Assembly (NCBI GenBank): GCA_029204225.1
Contig: CM055092.1
Location: forward strand, 26,704,320-26,768,319
DNA length: 64,000 bases
Direction of reading: 5' to 3'
Source: Diphasiastrum complanatum
Lineage: Eukaryota; Streptophyta; Lycopodiopsida; Lycopodiales; Lycopodiaceae
The notes under the pieces are model-generated. The model saw only the letters and a list, made by a program, of their open reading frames with translations. It had not been told where the DNA came from and did not search any database. The number at the start of each line of letters is the position of its first letter. The first letter of the stretch is position 1. A program made the position numbers and the translations under genes. Positions 9,885 to 20,674 of this stretch are shown piece after piece.

Positions 9885-12800
9885 CAATTTGACAAGTTCC
9901 ATAATTGCACCCATTTGATTCATTTCTTCACGACCAGATTGTGTAGCTGGCAAAGAGAAAGTTTCATGAATTTAAGAGTCAAATAAAGGTAAAATTGGGG
10001 AATCAAACTTGTTCTATCAAGCATCTGTTAGAACTAGCTCTTGGTGTGATGCTTTTGATCTCAGTACACAAATACAATCATTTTCGGCTATATCAAATAC
10101 CAACTTGAGAAAAGCTTGCAAAATCCCAACAAGATTCATGCCCTTGACATGGAGATGATTTCTGAACAAATAGAAAATCGATGAAATGGAAAATATCATT
10201 GCTTTAGGGTTGTCCTACTAGGTTTTCCTTTTTCAATGGAATACTATTGTAAACCCAAAGATTATTCATAATTAGAGGGATATATGATATCTTTCACTTT
10301 TGTAGACAATACTTCAGTGGTTAAAAACATGTACAAAGAGCTGAAATACTTTACCTGCTACGTATTTGAAGGCAAGAGCAAGTCGTCGTTGAATGCATAA
10401 ATCTTTATCAACAAATCGCCTCATAAGTGCTGGTAAAAGGCCTAAAGATCCAATGAAAAAACCCATAAAAAAGGAATGGAAGATGACAAAATTATCATGT
10501 GAAGACTTACTCTATATATGGAGAATTCTTATTTGAAAGTTCAAATTTAAGCAAACAAAAAAGGATACTTATGAGCATTCCACATTCTCATGACTTCAAA
10601 ACAACATGTTCCTTAGCTATTTGTTATGTACCAACTTGGTACATAACAACATACTTGAGGTGACGACCTTGGTACCTAAGGCGAAACTTTGGTGTGGTGT
10701 TGTCAATAGTTTTAGTGCCAGACATCGATATTTGTAGTTTGTGCATGTCACAAGTCTAGGGATGGATCGTGCTTGAGTTGGAAGCTACCCATACTACATA
10801 TATAGGACCCCAATATTATTCAGTCAATCTACTGAATAGTTGATGGATGGTATGAGCACTTGCAGTCTCTAGGCTCTTGATGATGCCAGAGAAAGCCAAA
10901 GATGATGGGACATTAGTTATCATTGTAGGCTCAATCAAGGATAACATTGGTGTTGATAGCTCTAATGCACAAGGGAGAGTCTGTTAGAAATCAGAGCATG
11001 CAGTAAGCATTCAAGCCATGAGAGAGATGGAGACATAACATCATTACTTCCAATAAAGAGAATATGCACAAGACAATGATAGAACAAGGAAGGAGAGAGA
11101 TGATCCAGCAACCTTCTTGAGTGTCCCTTCATAATTAGTCCACTGGTACCAAGTCTAATGACACAACAAAGCACAAGACCAATAACCATGCTAGTAACCT
11201 GGTTAGATATACCACCTGTCATACTCCAATCTGAAAGTTTACTCTAAACCTAGCACATCAAGTACACATAGATCTGAAACTTCGATCCTCGTTGATTTCC
11301 CTACATATACAGAACATCAAAAAGCATGAAACATGGTGGAGCTGGCTGCCTTGTCTCCTCCCTTGTCTCCTCCCAGCCTTTACTACATAGATTATGATGA
11401 GGAATGCCTCTCTCTAGGCTCAAATATGCACAATCCTCAAGCAACCCTTAACCCTGACCTTTCCTAATGTCGACACATGGCCAATTCCATGCACAATCGA
11501 CACTTGTCCCTTGGCTGAAGCCTGACACATAGGCGAGTAGGCTGACTGTGTCACTCATACACTACCGGACCAAGTGTCCCAGTGAGCATGTTACATGTGA
11601 AAGATCTTTTGTTTGGATGCAACAAAGATCAGGTCGAAAGACTAGATCTAGGATCTCGAGAGAGGAAGAAAGTTCACTTGGAGATCAAGAACCATCAACT
11701 AGCCATCCCCCGCCCCAGAATCTCCAAGAGCAGTTCGACATGGCTGCCAATAATCCAAACCAACCTCAAGAGAATCCAGTACCACCTGAGGCACCAGGAG
11801 CCCAAAGGATCCTCAACCCGTTAGCTTTTACCATTACCAGGAGCCATTCCACATAATCAACGAGCTCCTAGACTCGATCTGCCACGATACGATGGTACTA
11901 CCGACCCAGCACGCTATCTTCAGATTTATGAGGAAGCATGTGAAGTCTATGGAGAGACAACTCCAGAAGAAAAACTTCGACTCTTTAGTATGACCCTCAC
12001 CAATGCCGCTCGTGAGTGGTATTTCAACCTTGAGCGTCACAAAAGAAACAAGTAGGAATCACTCAAGGACTCATTCGTTGAGAGATTCAAATCATCTAGA
12101 TTCCTTGAAAGCCCATTCGTGTTGCTCAGCAGGATCAAGATGAGAAAGGATGACAGGGTACGTGATCACATCGAACGACTCAAACGTCTTAAGATTGAAT
12201 GCCCTGCTCACTTAGCACCTGATCAGGCCGTGCTCATATGGTTCATGGCTGGCCTCCTGAAATCTATCAGGCGTGAACTTAGACCACCAGAATCCTATGC
12301 TACCTTACATGATGCTATGGATGATGCCATCCGCGAAGAAGACGAAGGCTCCGATGAAGAATACGAACCCCAACGTTCGCGAGCCATTGTTACTAACCAA
12401 AGCCATAGATCCCAAGGTAAAGGATCCTCTTCCGATGTTGCCACCCAGCTGTTGTTACAACAATTGGAAACCATGAACAAAACTGTTATGTACCATAACG
12501 GTACGGCCTTCAGTGACGGCCTCGCAAAGGGCATGACGCAGGACTGGAGTTATCGACATGTATAGGTGCCACGCGTCACCATCCTAGGTGGTCACGTGTC
12601 ACCGGCAGGACCGTGCTTGATGGGACCCACTGTGCTATGCCTATATAGTGGTGGGGTTTCCCTCTTTCCATTCACTCAGTCTACCCGGGAGTTGGTGGAT
12701 GGAGAGCACGTGCATTAGCCAGGATGTATCTCCAGGCCAGGAGATGTGTGCTAGGGAGAGCCGAGTGCGATGGTTGGTGGTATGGGACGCCAGTTATCGT

Positions 12801-15800
12801 AGGAGGCTTGACCGGGCATGATTGTCTCGATTGCTCTAAGGCATCGGTTGTGACCCTAAATAGATCAAAGTATGATGGTCAGTATACACGTAAAATTCGG
12901 CGCCATACAGGTAATGTCGCCACACCTTGAGCGCATGTATGATCGCATACAAGTCCTGCTCGTGCGTGGGATATCTCTGCTGTGCTGGCATCAATTTCCT
13001 ACTTTCAAAGGCAACACATCTACAGCCTCCTTCAAGTGGTCAAAACTATGTTGTGCTTCAGCATCCCAAACAACCACAGTGCTAAACCCCCGTAACTGGT
13101 CTGTCAAAGGAGCAGCTAACCAGGAGTAGTTCCTAACGAACCGTCGATAGAACTTACAAAAACCTAAGAAAGACTGCAACTGACGAATATCGGCCAGTCT
13201 TGGCCATTGCTTCACCACAGTCACCTTGGCAGGGTCAACTGAAATACCCTCTGCCGTCACTACGTGACCCAAATACTCGACACGAGTCCTACATAACTCT
13301 GTTTTACGAATATCGGCCGGTCTTGGCCACTGCTTCACCACAGCCACCTTGGCAGGGTCAACTGAAATACCCTCTGCAGTCACTACGTGACCCAAATACT
13401 CGACACGAGTCCTACATAACTCTGTTTTATGAGCATTGGCATACAAGACCACTTCTTGTAACCTGCCAAACACAGTACGGAAATGAACCTCATGTCCGTC
13501 CACCGACCTACTATAAACTAGTCGTCAATAAAATTGACTACAAACTTGCCCATAAAATCACGTAGGACATCATTCATGAGCATCATGAATACATTCATGA
13601 GCATCATGAATACATTCATGAGTATCATGAATGTGGCCAGTGCATTGGTTTACCCAAATGGCATAACCAAGAACTCATAATGTCCAAAGCGTGTTCGGAA
13701 CATCTTCCGAACCAATCAAAATTTGATGGTAGCCACTCTTGAGATCTATCTTACTGAAAATGACTGCCCCTTGCAATGCATCCAGTAGATCATCAATCCT
13801 TGGCATCGGATATCTGTGCTTTACAGTGATTTTATTCAATCCCCTGTAGTCTACGCACATCCCAAAAGTACCATCTTTTTTCTTAACCAATAAAATAGGG
13901 GAGGCGAAAGGTGAGAAACTAGGACGGATATACCCCAGCTTGAGATATTCTTCCAACATCTTTCGGACTTCCTCCTCTTCTTTCAAACTCATCCTGTTAA
14001 GGAGGTCTACATACCGGACTTGCCCCTGGAATGAGCTCAATACGATGCTCCACATTCCGTCTAGGCGGCAATCCCCCTGGCATGTGGTCAATTAATAAAT
14101 GTTTAAACTCAGCTCCGATGGATCGCTCTAGTTGACTAGCTGGATCACATCGTTGCTGCTGTATCAAATTAGCATTAACCAAAGTTATTAAATTAGATGA
14201 AGTTGTGAGTGGGTTTATTTGCAAACAACTAAAACTGGAATAAACATTCACATTTGCAAGATAACACAACCACACATACTGCAACTCCATTTTCTTTATT
14301 TGCATCAAGGTAACAAGAGGACCTTCAACAGTAGGTCGCTCCCCCTTCAGAACATGAGACAAACCCTCATGCCCGAACTTATGTACATGAGTCTTAAAGT
14401 CTATAGCGGGCTGCTTACTCGCATGCCACCACGTACCAAGCACAATATCAAACTTAGCTAATTTGGTGCTCTCAAAGTCTAACTTCTCAGCATAGGTCTG
14501 AATGGACAACAATGCCTGAGAGACTCTCCTATCCCAAACCTCTGTTCCCTTACCATCTGGCATCTCAACTATATACCGGTAATCCGAAGGAACAGTAGCC
14601 AAGTGCAACTTCTTCACCACACGAGAGTTGATAATATTATGGGAAGAGCCGGTGTCAAATAGGACAAGCACATCACGACCTTCCAACTTCCCTCTCATCC
14701 GTATCAGTTCACTATCTGGAAACTGATAGGCCTCTCATGCCTTGGTGGAAAGAAAACAAACAAGTGCCTCTGGAACAAGCTTCCGCACCGAAATAGTCAT
14801 GACACGTCTAGCGTCATCATCATCACTGACCAACAGGTCATCCAGGATAGATTCATCCTTGCCCTCCTCTTGACGTTGCTGTAAAACATGGAGCTTCTTG
14901 CCCGTGCGTCGAGGACAATCTTTGAACAAATGTTTGCCAAGGCAGAAGAAACACAAGCCTTCCTTCTTGGCCTTATCCTTTTGCTTAGGAGTAAGTGGTG
15001 ACTTGTCGTAAGCACGACAAGCCATAGGAGATGCCAATTTTCGCTTCAAAGTCTGCTGCATCTGGATAGGATCCTTCTGTGAGAAATCCTGACCAGCTTG
15101 GCTGGACTTCTGCGAACCCATCTTCTAGACCACACTTGCCACTCCAAATTCAGCCTTGTTGTGAACATTGCCTTCAAAATTGAGGGCCGTAGCAACTGCC
15201 TCTTCCAAGGTTTTGCATCCTTCATTACGAACTGAAGGCCTCAACTCTGGACGAAGACCAAATATGAACTTGTGGACTACCAGTCACTCGGGAATCTCCT
15301 CTGGTATCTTGATCAGCATCTCTCTATACTGATCAGCATATTCCTGCACCATGTGCTGCCTTTGACGATGCAGGAACCAAGCATCTGTCGCACGCACATG
15401 CTCATGTGGAGGAATGAACTGCGCCCAAAAACAGCGCTTGAAGTCAACCCAGGTGAATGGGGCTTGCTGTGATTTCAGCAACTTGCGCCAGCACCTGTCA
15501 GCAAAGTCAGTAAAATGGTAAGCTGCCTTACGGACACGCCAGCCTTCATCAGTGGGTGCCCATTTCAAATCAAAATACTCTTCCCACTTGTGCAACCACT
15601 GATCTACAACATCAGTAGTCCTCTGGGAAGTTGTACCAACATATTTTGTGGGCTTTATATCTTTATCAGGAGGAAAATGTAGGAAAGCAAGAGACAAGTC
15701 ACCAAGATCTAGTTATCAATCAATCTCCACAAGAAACAAGAGGAAACTGGAGGAAATTGGGAGAAGTTTTGCCCAATCCAAAATTCTGACCTGTTTTTTG

Positions 15801-18800
15801 CTTGGAAACCGACTTTTTGCTGAAACAGAGGCAAATCTGCTCCAAAACCAGCGTACGATGGCTCTATAAGATCGCTATGGATGCTAGAAACATGCTCCCA
15901 AAATCTGATCAGGATCTGAGAAGGTTCCGGAGAGTTATGAGCGAAAAACCTTCAAATGCCCCTCCGAAAACTTCGAAACTTTCTGAAATCTGAGATTTGT
16001 AGCGTGAATCCTTGCTGATCTACAGCGACTGCCCACTAGAAATGATCTGAGACAGATCTCCCTCAAATGTGAGCACTATAGACCAAGTTATGGTGAAAAA
16101 ACCAAGCTTTTTCTCACTTTCTCTCTCTAGAACGAGCTGGAAAAGGCTCTGATACCAATTGTGAACAACCAAAACTCTCTAAGCTGCTCAACTCCTGAAG
16201 GCCGGTGTGTGGAATGATCCTCCCAACCATAGGCACCCCCCCTCTTGAGTCCACTTCCTGCTATTCTTGTCAACATACACGAGGTACCCCCCCAGTGGTT
16301 GATCAGGCCACCTGGCGTACTCACTACATGCGACTTGTGAATAGTGAGTGACTCATGGGATACCACCCCCATGCCCCGTCATCACCGGATCACGGGATTT
16401 TGTGATACATCGGTTCCCACTTGGAAGCGATGCCCTTCCCGGTCATTGACCCTTGCCAACTTGGCCTCAGGCCCTCTGAGTCAGTCATGCCGAGGTCATG
16501 TCAGAACTAGAATGAGTTGTAACATTTGGTGCACTATAGCTCAAGATATGGCCCTTTGAAATTTTGCATTTTGTGAGGAAAATTGTCAAAATACGTCAAT
16601 GTTCTGATTGCATGCCTGCTTTTTCCCTAATTTGATGTACTGTGCTTGTATGAATTTGTTGCATGTTGAATTTGATGATGTTTCTGACATGCATGAGGGA
16701 TTTACAGTCGTTTTGAGTGGTCATACGCATGTGAGTAAAATTGTCAAAATCCGTCAATGTTCTGATTGCATGCCTACTTTTCCCTTAATTTGATGTACTG
16801 TGCTTGTATGGATTTGTGCATGTTGAATCTGATGATGTTTCTGACTTGCATGAGGGATTTACAGTCGTTTTGAGTGGTCATACGCATGTGCTCTGACGGT
16901 TGGGTCATAAATCAGTGATTTTGGCTAACAATTGCCGTAAAACCAAATTTTACGTAAAAAGTCCGTAATTGACAAATAGCAGTTAATGTCGTGTGTTTTG
17001 CATGTCGGGCTAACATTATGTTGGTAAGATTAGAAATCGAACTGAATGTCGATTTGTCAATTTTGATTGCCTATATACTGACCATACTTTTTGTCCAATT
17101 CTTAACGTAAAAAAAAAAAATAGAAAATTAAACTCCGAAAATTCAAATTTTTCAATTCTTCTCAATTTTTTGGATTATCTTGGAAACAAACTAAGATCAG
17201 TGATTTGACCATATTGGAGTTAGTTTCAATTGGAATTGATCAACTATACTTCACTTAAAGTTAAAGATAGACGTATTCATTAACTAAGGTTAGTTATTTC
17301 CTGGTTTAGATGATTCAAGATGGCTGAAGAAGCTGCAAATCAGGTTGTGCCAATCCGGCTGTACCTTCGTACATGCAAATTTGCCAACAATTGAGTACGG
17401 CACTCAATGACATGAATAATTGGAATAATTTAAGAGATTAGCAAATGGAAGTTCTATTGAACCAAATAAAGTTATTGTCTTCTCCGAATCTTGGATTCCA
17501 GCTTGAAACTTATTTGGGGAAGAAGGAGAAGAAACCGGAAGTTGTGGAGGATTAGCTCGTCAAGTGGAGCAATTACATGGAATTCCTAATGAGAAAAAGA
17601 TTAAAAGTGTCATGTTATTCGTACGTGGCAAGGCGTCGTCGTGGTGGCAAGATCTGACGGTGAAACCCACGACTTGGGAAGCTTTTGCGGAGGTTTTGAA
17701 AAAAGCTTTCGTGATAGCGGATGACGTTGACTATTACTAGAAGTTTGTGAACTGCAAGATGGGTAGTAAGAGCTTGGACTCTTATATTCAGAAATTTATG
17801 GATCTTTGGAACCGAGTTCCACCATTCGATCCTAAATTGGCATTATGGCAGTTTATCTAGGTTTGCCAGCCGATTATCAGAACGAATGCAGGAGAAATGT
17901 GCTTCAAAGCCTCGAGGATGCTTTTCGGATAGCAAAAGCATATGATTCCACGGTGGTGGTGTCCAAAAAGCAAGTTCAGCATGCGATGACAATAAAGAAT
18001 GCATTGTAGAATATAAATGAATTATACCATTTGGGCCTGTACGCCCGCGTTTCCACTAGATCCTAACTTAGGATTCCCCATGCCATGGGTCATCCTACTC
18101 GCCGTAGCCTCCTTCTGCAAGCGATATTTATCTGGATCTTTGGCCTCATCCTTGCAGGCCTTCCAATCTGGCTTGGAACACCAGGTAGGTTTTGACTTGC
18201 CTGCCCGAAGTGTGTCCCACACGACATCCCTCTTATGTCGAATCCATTTGCTCACAAATTCAGGCTCGACACATTGGAAGATTGCAAAACGAATTTTGCA
18301 ATATCTTCAATTAGTGGGGGATTATGGCTTGTGTTATTGTCATGATGCAAGTTTCATGATGCTTTCCTACAATGATGCTAGTTGGGCATCCCTCAAGGAC
18401 GACTGTAAAAGCATCTAAGAAGGATTCACTTTCTCATCAGGAGTGACAGTTCTCTGGGTTAGCAAGAAGCAGACCGTTGTGGCCCATTCATCTTGTGAAG
18501 CAGAGTACGTTGCAACAGCAAAGATGGCCAACGAGATAATCTAGCTGATATGGCTCCTGGATCGAACTCATTTTCTTGCGGGAATTCTTCCCGCAGCTCC
18601 TGCATAATCAGTTTGTGTACCTGGTGACGATGAGCTTAAACACAAAATTTTGTTTGAATGTCATGACATACCTTGTGCAGGACATCCCGGTATACACAGG
18701 ACTCTTGGAGTTATTTATGGACTCGGCTCATTACATTCACCGCGTCCATTTACATTTACTTTACTTAATGCATAAGCAGGCCTTGGGCCCTTTTTATTCA

Positions 18801-20674
18801 CTAGTGACACTTAGACTATATGGTTGGCCTTTGGCCTTATTATTCATTATTGGGCCATTTGGACATGATACTAGAGAGTGGGGGCCTTCTTGGAGGGCGC
18901 ATAATTATCCCTCCCAGTTGGGCCCTAGCCACTGGAAGCTTCCTTTTAGGGCTTCCTCTAGGCTATAAGTAGGGAGACTGTGTCATTTGTTATTCAGCTG
19001 ATGATATTGATCTCTCTCTTTAGTCTCCTTAATCTCTCTCTTTCCTGCTTTCTAGGGTTAAGTCTTGCTTATGTGCTACTTTCATAGCTTAAGTCTTGCT
19101 TATGTGATGCTTTCATAACTTAGCTCTAGATAGCTCTATTCGTAACTCTTGGTCAAAAGAGAGTTTTATTGGCCAAAACTCAAGCCATATGTGATTAAAT
19201 GCAAGCCATGACAACTAGCTAAGGCTGAACGCCTTAAGGCTGGTGGTTTGTTGCATCCACTGATATCCCTAATAAAAGATGGGAAAGTATATCAATGGAC
19301 TTTGTAGTTGGACTTTCAAAGACCCAATGGCAAAATGATTCTATTTGGTTTGTTGTGCACGGGGAATTTATAACTCACATGCAACAAATGTTGGAGTTAG
19401 CAAAGGAAAATGTAAGAGCGGCGATGGATCGGGCAAAGACTTATGTTGATTTGGATCGTACGCAAAGAGAGTTCGAGGAAAGAGACATGGTGTTTCTCAA
19501 GATTTCAAAAGACTCGAAAATCTTTAACACAAGGAAATGTTATAAGTTGTCACCTAGATACTATGGACCTTGGAAAATTGTTAGGAAGACTAATAGCATT
19601 GCTTATGAATTGGATATGTCTATCAATTGTAAGGTTCATCCTGTATTTCATGTTTCATGCTTAAAAGTTTTACATGACGGTGATAACTTGTTGACTAATG
19701 GCGTTGTATTGTTTCAAGAGCATGGAGAGGTGATGCATGGACCATCCAAAGTATTGGACTGGCGGTAGAGACAATTGTGGAATTGTTTGCTTTGTGAGTA
19801 CTTGGTTGGAACGAGTTCGTTTCAAATTGTGTACAAAAGGCTCTGTATTGAGCTGGAATTACTTTTACACGCCATAAAACTGTAAGGAATTTATTGTACG
19901 TAAGTTTCACATTTCGTGCTATTTTCCCTAGGATACAAATTAAAATTATACCCTGGGACAAATAGCATTAGATTGAAAACCATCTAATTTAGGATCAAGG
20001 ATGAACCTATACCAGCAGCAAAACATCTGGCTCTATTTTCAGGTGTAGAAAGGTACTCCACAGCCCAAGCCATAGCCTTCTGGCGAACTATCAAATCTGG
20101 ATCATCCAACTTTCGAACCTGTCGGGGGTAAAATCATAAAATGAAGATTCCAGGTCAAACCCTAAATTCTGCATTCATGCGCTGCAGGCTACACGAAATG
20201 GTGAAAGAGGCTGCTGAATGTACAATACGATTTCAGGAATACTGATGCAAGATGAAGATATTCAAGAGATAATGTTTGCTTACAAACTTCAGGTCGCTAG
20301 CTAAATTTGCGATTTAGGAATACTGATCCAAGATAAACGAATTCAAGAACCAGTGCTTGCTTACAATCTTCAGGTCGCTAAACATACAATTGTAGCAATG
20401 CTGATGCAAGACAAAGGGATTGAAGAGCCAACGCTTGCTTGCTTACAATCTTTGGTGCCATAAGATTGCCAAAGGCCTGGGTGATTTCTGTTGGCGGCTG
20501 CGGCCTGACCAAAGGGCGTGACTGATGAAGCGCAATCTGATGAGAATTATTATGCCAATTAGTCCAGCGGTTGACATGATACACAAAAGGATCGCTTGAG
20601 ATTGCAGAGACGGTGTTTTCCCAATGCAAATGCTCTTCGGCTGCAAGGTCATCCTGCATTGTTGGCTGCTCCAT
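9885..20674 (-). CDS. RSPH14: RSPH14/RSP14-like armadillo-repeat protein (partial)
   Basis: Exons on the minus strand: 20447-20674 (ATG at 20674), 20007-20118, 10355-10441, about 10070-10161, 9885-9946. Splice sites are GT-AG and phases agree (0, 1, 1) except for a one-base shift entering exon 4. Joined, they give a short N-terminus, an AFG block near residue 67, and armadillo-like helices ([47 protein letters not shown]). Their order matches radial spoke protein 14, an ARM protein of motile axonemes. Exon 4 becomes in-frame if one A is restored in an A run at its start, so this is either a pseudogene or an assembly error. The 3' exons are not found; LINE sequence follows. Intron 2 is 9.6 kb of retroelements. 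Another ARM protein remains possible. Confidence 0.55.
10442..11599. other. Intron sequence with a 29-nt palindrome
   Basis: The 3' part of the long intron 2 of the RSPH14-like gene. No coding domain was recognised. It holds a perfect palindrome at 10621-10649 (14-base arms, one central base; the arm includes TTATGTACCAA), followed by an imperfect one around GGTACC at 10670. The rest is AT-rich without identified repeats. Confidence 0.5.
11600..12565 (+). pseudogene. Retrotransposon Gag fragment, plus strand
   Basis: Reads as the Gag of another LTR retrotransposon: a Pro/Gln-rich start (about 11740), then [42 protein letters not shown] and [14 protein letters not shown], and an acidic C-terminal stretch. 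There is a frameshift near 11830 and an in-frame TAG near 12055; the last piece is open from 12119 to 12565. It lies in intron 2 of the RSPH14-like gene, opposite to the gene. Protease and pol do not follow. Confidence 0.75.
12566..12915 (+). repeat. LTR-like segment after the gag fragment
   Basis: A GC-richer stretch without ORFs, carrying a TATA-like CCTATATAGTGG near 12640 and GT-rich leader-like sequence after it. The position after gag and the promoter-like core suggest a truncated LTR. Ends and a partner copy were not found, so the call is tentative. Confidence 0.3.
12916..13530 (-). pseudogene. Gypsy C: RT C-terminus and RNase H start
   Basis: Minus-strand reading gives the end of RT ([38 protein letters not shown]) and, after a frame change, the start of RNase H ([21 protein letters not shown]). 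The HVVTAEG block is present twice because of a 123-bp in-frame tandem duplication. The catalytic double-Asp box upstream (near 13535) reads FIDD followed by a stop. Confidence 0.85.
13184..13429 (-). repeat. 123-bp in-frame tandem duplication in RT
   Basis: Two direct copies, 13184-13306 and 13307-13429, each 41 codons (from [13 protein letters not shown] to RPADIR). They differ by a few substitutions. The reading frame stays open through both copies. Confidence 0.9.
13572..13632 (-). repeat. 21-bp triplication in RT
   Basis: Three near-identical 21-bp units (ATTCATGAGCATCATGAATA plus one base). They turn the single Met-Met-Asn-Asp region after the ATF motif of RT into three copies. The unit is partly self-complementary (ATTCATGA / TCATGAAT), which could favour slippage. 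It is in frame (7 codons). Confidence 0.9.
13675..14091 (-). pseudogene. Gypsy C: RT N-terminus
   Basis: Contains the standard first blocks of gypsy [22 protein letters not shown], then [40 protein letters not shown] and [13 protein letters not shown]. The frame breaks near 13690. It joins, with a frame change at about 14010-14040, to the protease-containing frame. Confidence 0.9.
14092..14698 (-). pseudogene. Gypsy C: aspartic protease
   Basis: Retropepsin-like domain that cleaves the polyprotein. The active-site motif is intact ([15 protein letters not shown]). It is followed by the RYIVEMPDG and FDIVLGTWW blocks that align with the second half of gypsy proteases. The frame runs open from 14698 down to about 13997, where it crosses into the RT linker out of frame. 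Confidence 0.85.
14735..15697 (-). pseudogene. Gypsy C: Gag with zinc knuckle
   Basis: First open piece 15697-15284 (Gag core: [33 protein letters not shown]). After an in-frame stop the reading continues, and 15121-14735 carries a CCHC zinc knuckle ([13 protein letters not shown]). Another stop near 15125 separates them. This is the capsid and nucleocapsid part of the element. Confidence 0.85.
16145..16524 (-). repeat. 5' LTR and PBS of gypsy C
   Basis: 16160-16524 has TG...CA ends (plus-strand reading TGTGAACAAC to GTTGTAACA). Two bases inside it, 16145-16157, is the complement of TGGTATCAGAGCC, an initiator-Met-tRNA primer site, showing that this is the 5' LTR of a minus-strand element. 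No partner LTR was found in the window. Confidence 0.75.
16579..16890. repeat. Tandem duplication of about 157 bp
   Basis: Two direct copies, about 16579-16736 and 16737-16890, both running from AAAATTGTCAAAAT to GGTCATACGCATGTG, with a handful of differences. They lie between the gypsy C LTR and the plus-strand gag at 17320. They could be the LTR or leader of the latter element; no LTR ends were identified. Confidence 0.85.
16891..17319. other. Unassigned leader-like stretch
   Basis: AT-rich with short A-runs and no ORF. Its position before the gag start at 17320 suggests retroelement leader or LTR, but neither PBS nor LTR ends were seen. Confidence 0.3.
17320..18010 (+). pseudogene. Gypsy-type Gag fragment, plus strand
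   Basis: Starts near ATG 17320 ([11 protein letters not shown]) and, across frame changes, reaches a Gag core: [48 protein letters not shown]. Several in-frame stops (one near 17739) make it non-functional. It may belong with the integrase piece at 19250-19768, which has the same orientation, with pol deleted and other sequence inserted between. Confidence 0.7.
18022..18255 (-). other. Unrecognised 77-codon ORF
   Basis: An open frame rich in Lys, Trp and Asp ([20 protein letters not shown]) between a gypsy gag fragment and a copia RNase H fragment that both read on the other strand. The composition looks protein-like and loosely recalls DNA-binding parts of plant transposases, but no family could be named. 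Confidence 0.25.
18256..18575 (+). pseudogene. Copia RNase H fragment, plus strand
   Basis: Reads [25 protein letters not shown], then after a stop [19 protein letters not shown] and EAEYVATA, the conserved run of the Ty1/copia RNase H region. Stops at about 18416 and 18541 interrupt it. Only this part of the element is present. Confidence 0.8.
18576..19249. other. Unassigned intron sequence between retro fragments
   Basis: Follows the copia RNase H and precedes the gypsy integrase piece. A TC-rich zone near 19010-19040 and a short direct repeat (TTAAGTCTTGCTTATGTG, twice at 19060-19110) resemble LTR leader sequence, but no TG...CA pair was established. Confidence 0.3.
19250..19768 (+). pseudogene. 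Gypsy integrase fragment, core deleted
   Basis: Starts with the first strand of the integrase catalytic core ([18 protein letters not shown], with Asp in DFV) and jumps directly to the C-terminal part ([17 protein letters not shown], then [13 protein letters not shown] and [13 protein letters not shown]). About 150 residues of core are missing, including the remaining catalytic acids. The 19295-19768 frame is nevertheless open. It lies in intron 2 of the RSPH14-like gene. Confidence 0.8.
20235..20460 (-). repeat. Three ~80-bp tandem units repeating a splice donor
   Basis: Units begin at about 20235, 20316 and 20394, spaced 81 and 78 bp. Each contains the rc of a donor-like TTGTAAGCAA. The third unit includes the end of exon 1 of the RSPH14-like gene and its actual GTAAGC donor (20441-20446). 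The other two copies fall in intron 1. Confidence 0.85.

Larger units (their letters stand above)
12916..16524 (-). mobile_element. Ty3/gypsy element C, 3'-truncated
   Basis: A minus-strand gypsy element: 5' LTR (16160-16524), PBS (16145-16157), leader, gag (14735-15697), protease (about 14100-14698), RT (13000-14091) and the start of RNase H (12916-13030). Everything downstream, including integrase and 3' LTR, is missing where it meets the LTR-like segment at about 12915. RT contains two separate tandem expansions. It differs in sequence from gypsy A. It lies in intron 2 of the RSPH14-like gene, in the same orientation as the gene. Confidence 0.85.

Noticed and set aside
18022-18255. Transposase fragment of a CACTA-type DNA element
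   Set aside because: The composition is suggestive, but no catalytic or terminal motif supports the family; left as unrecognised.
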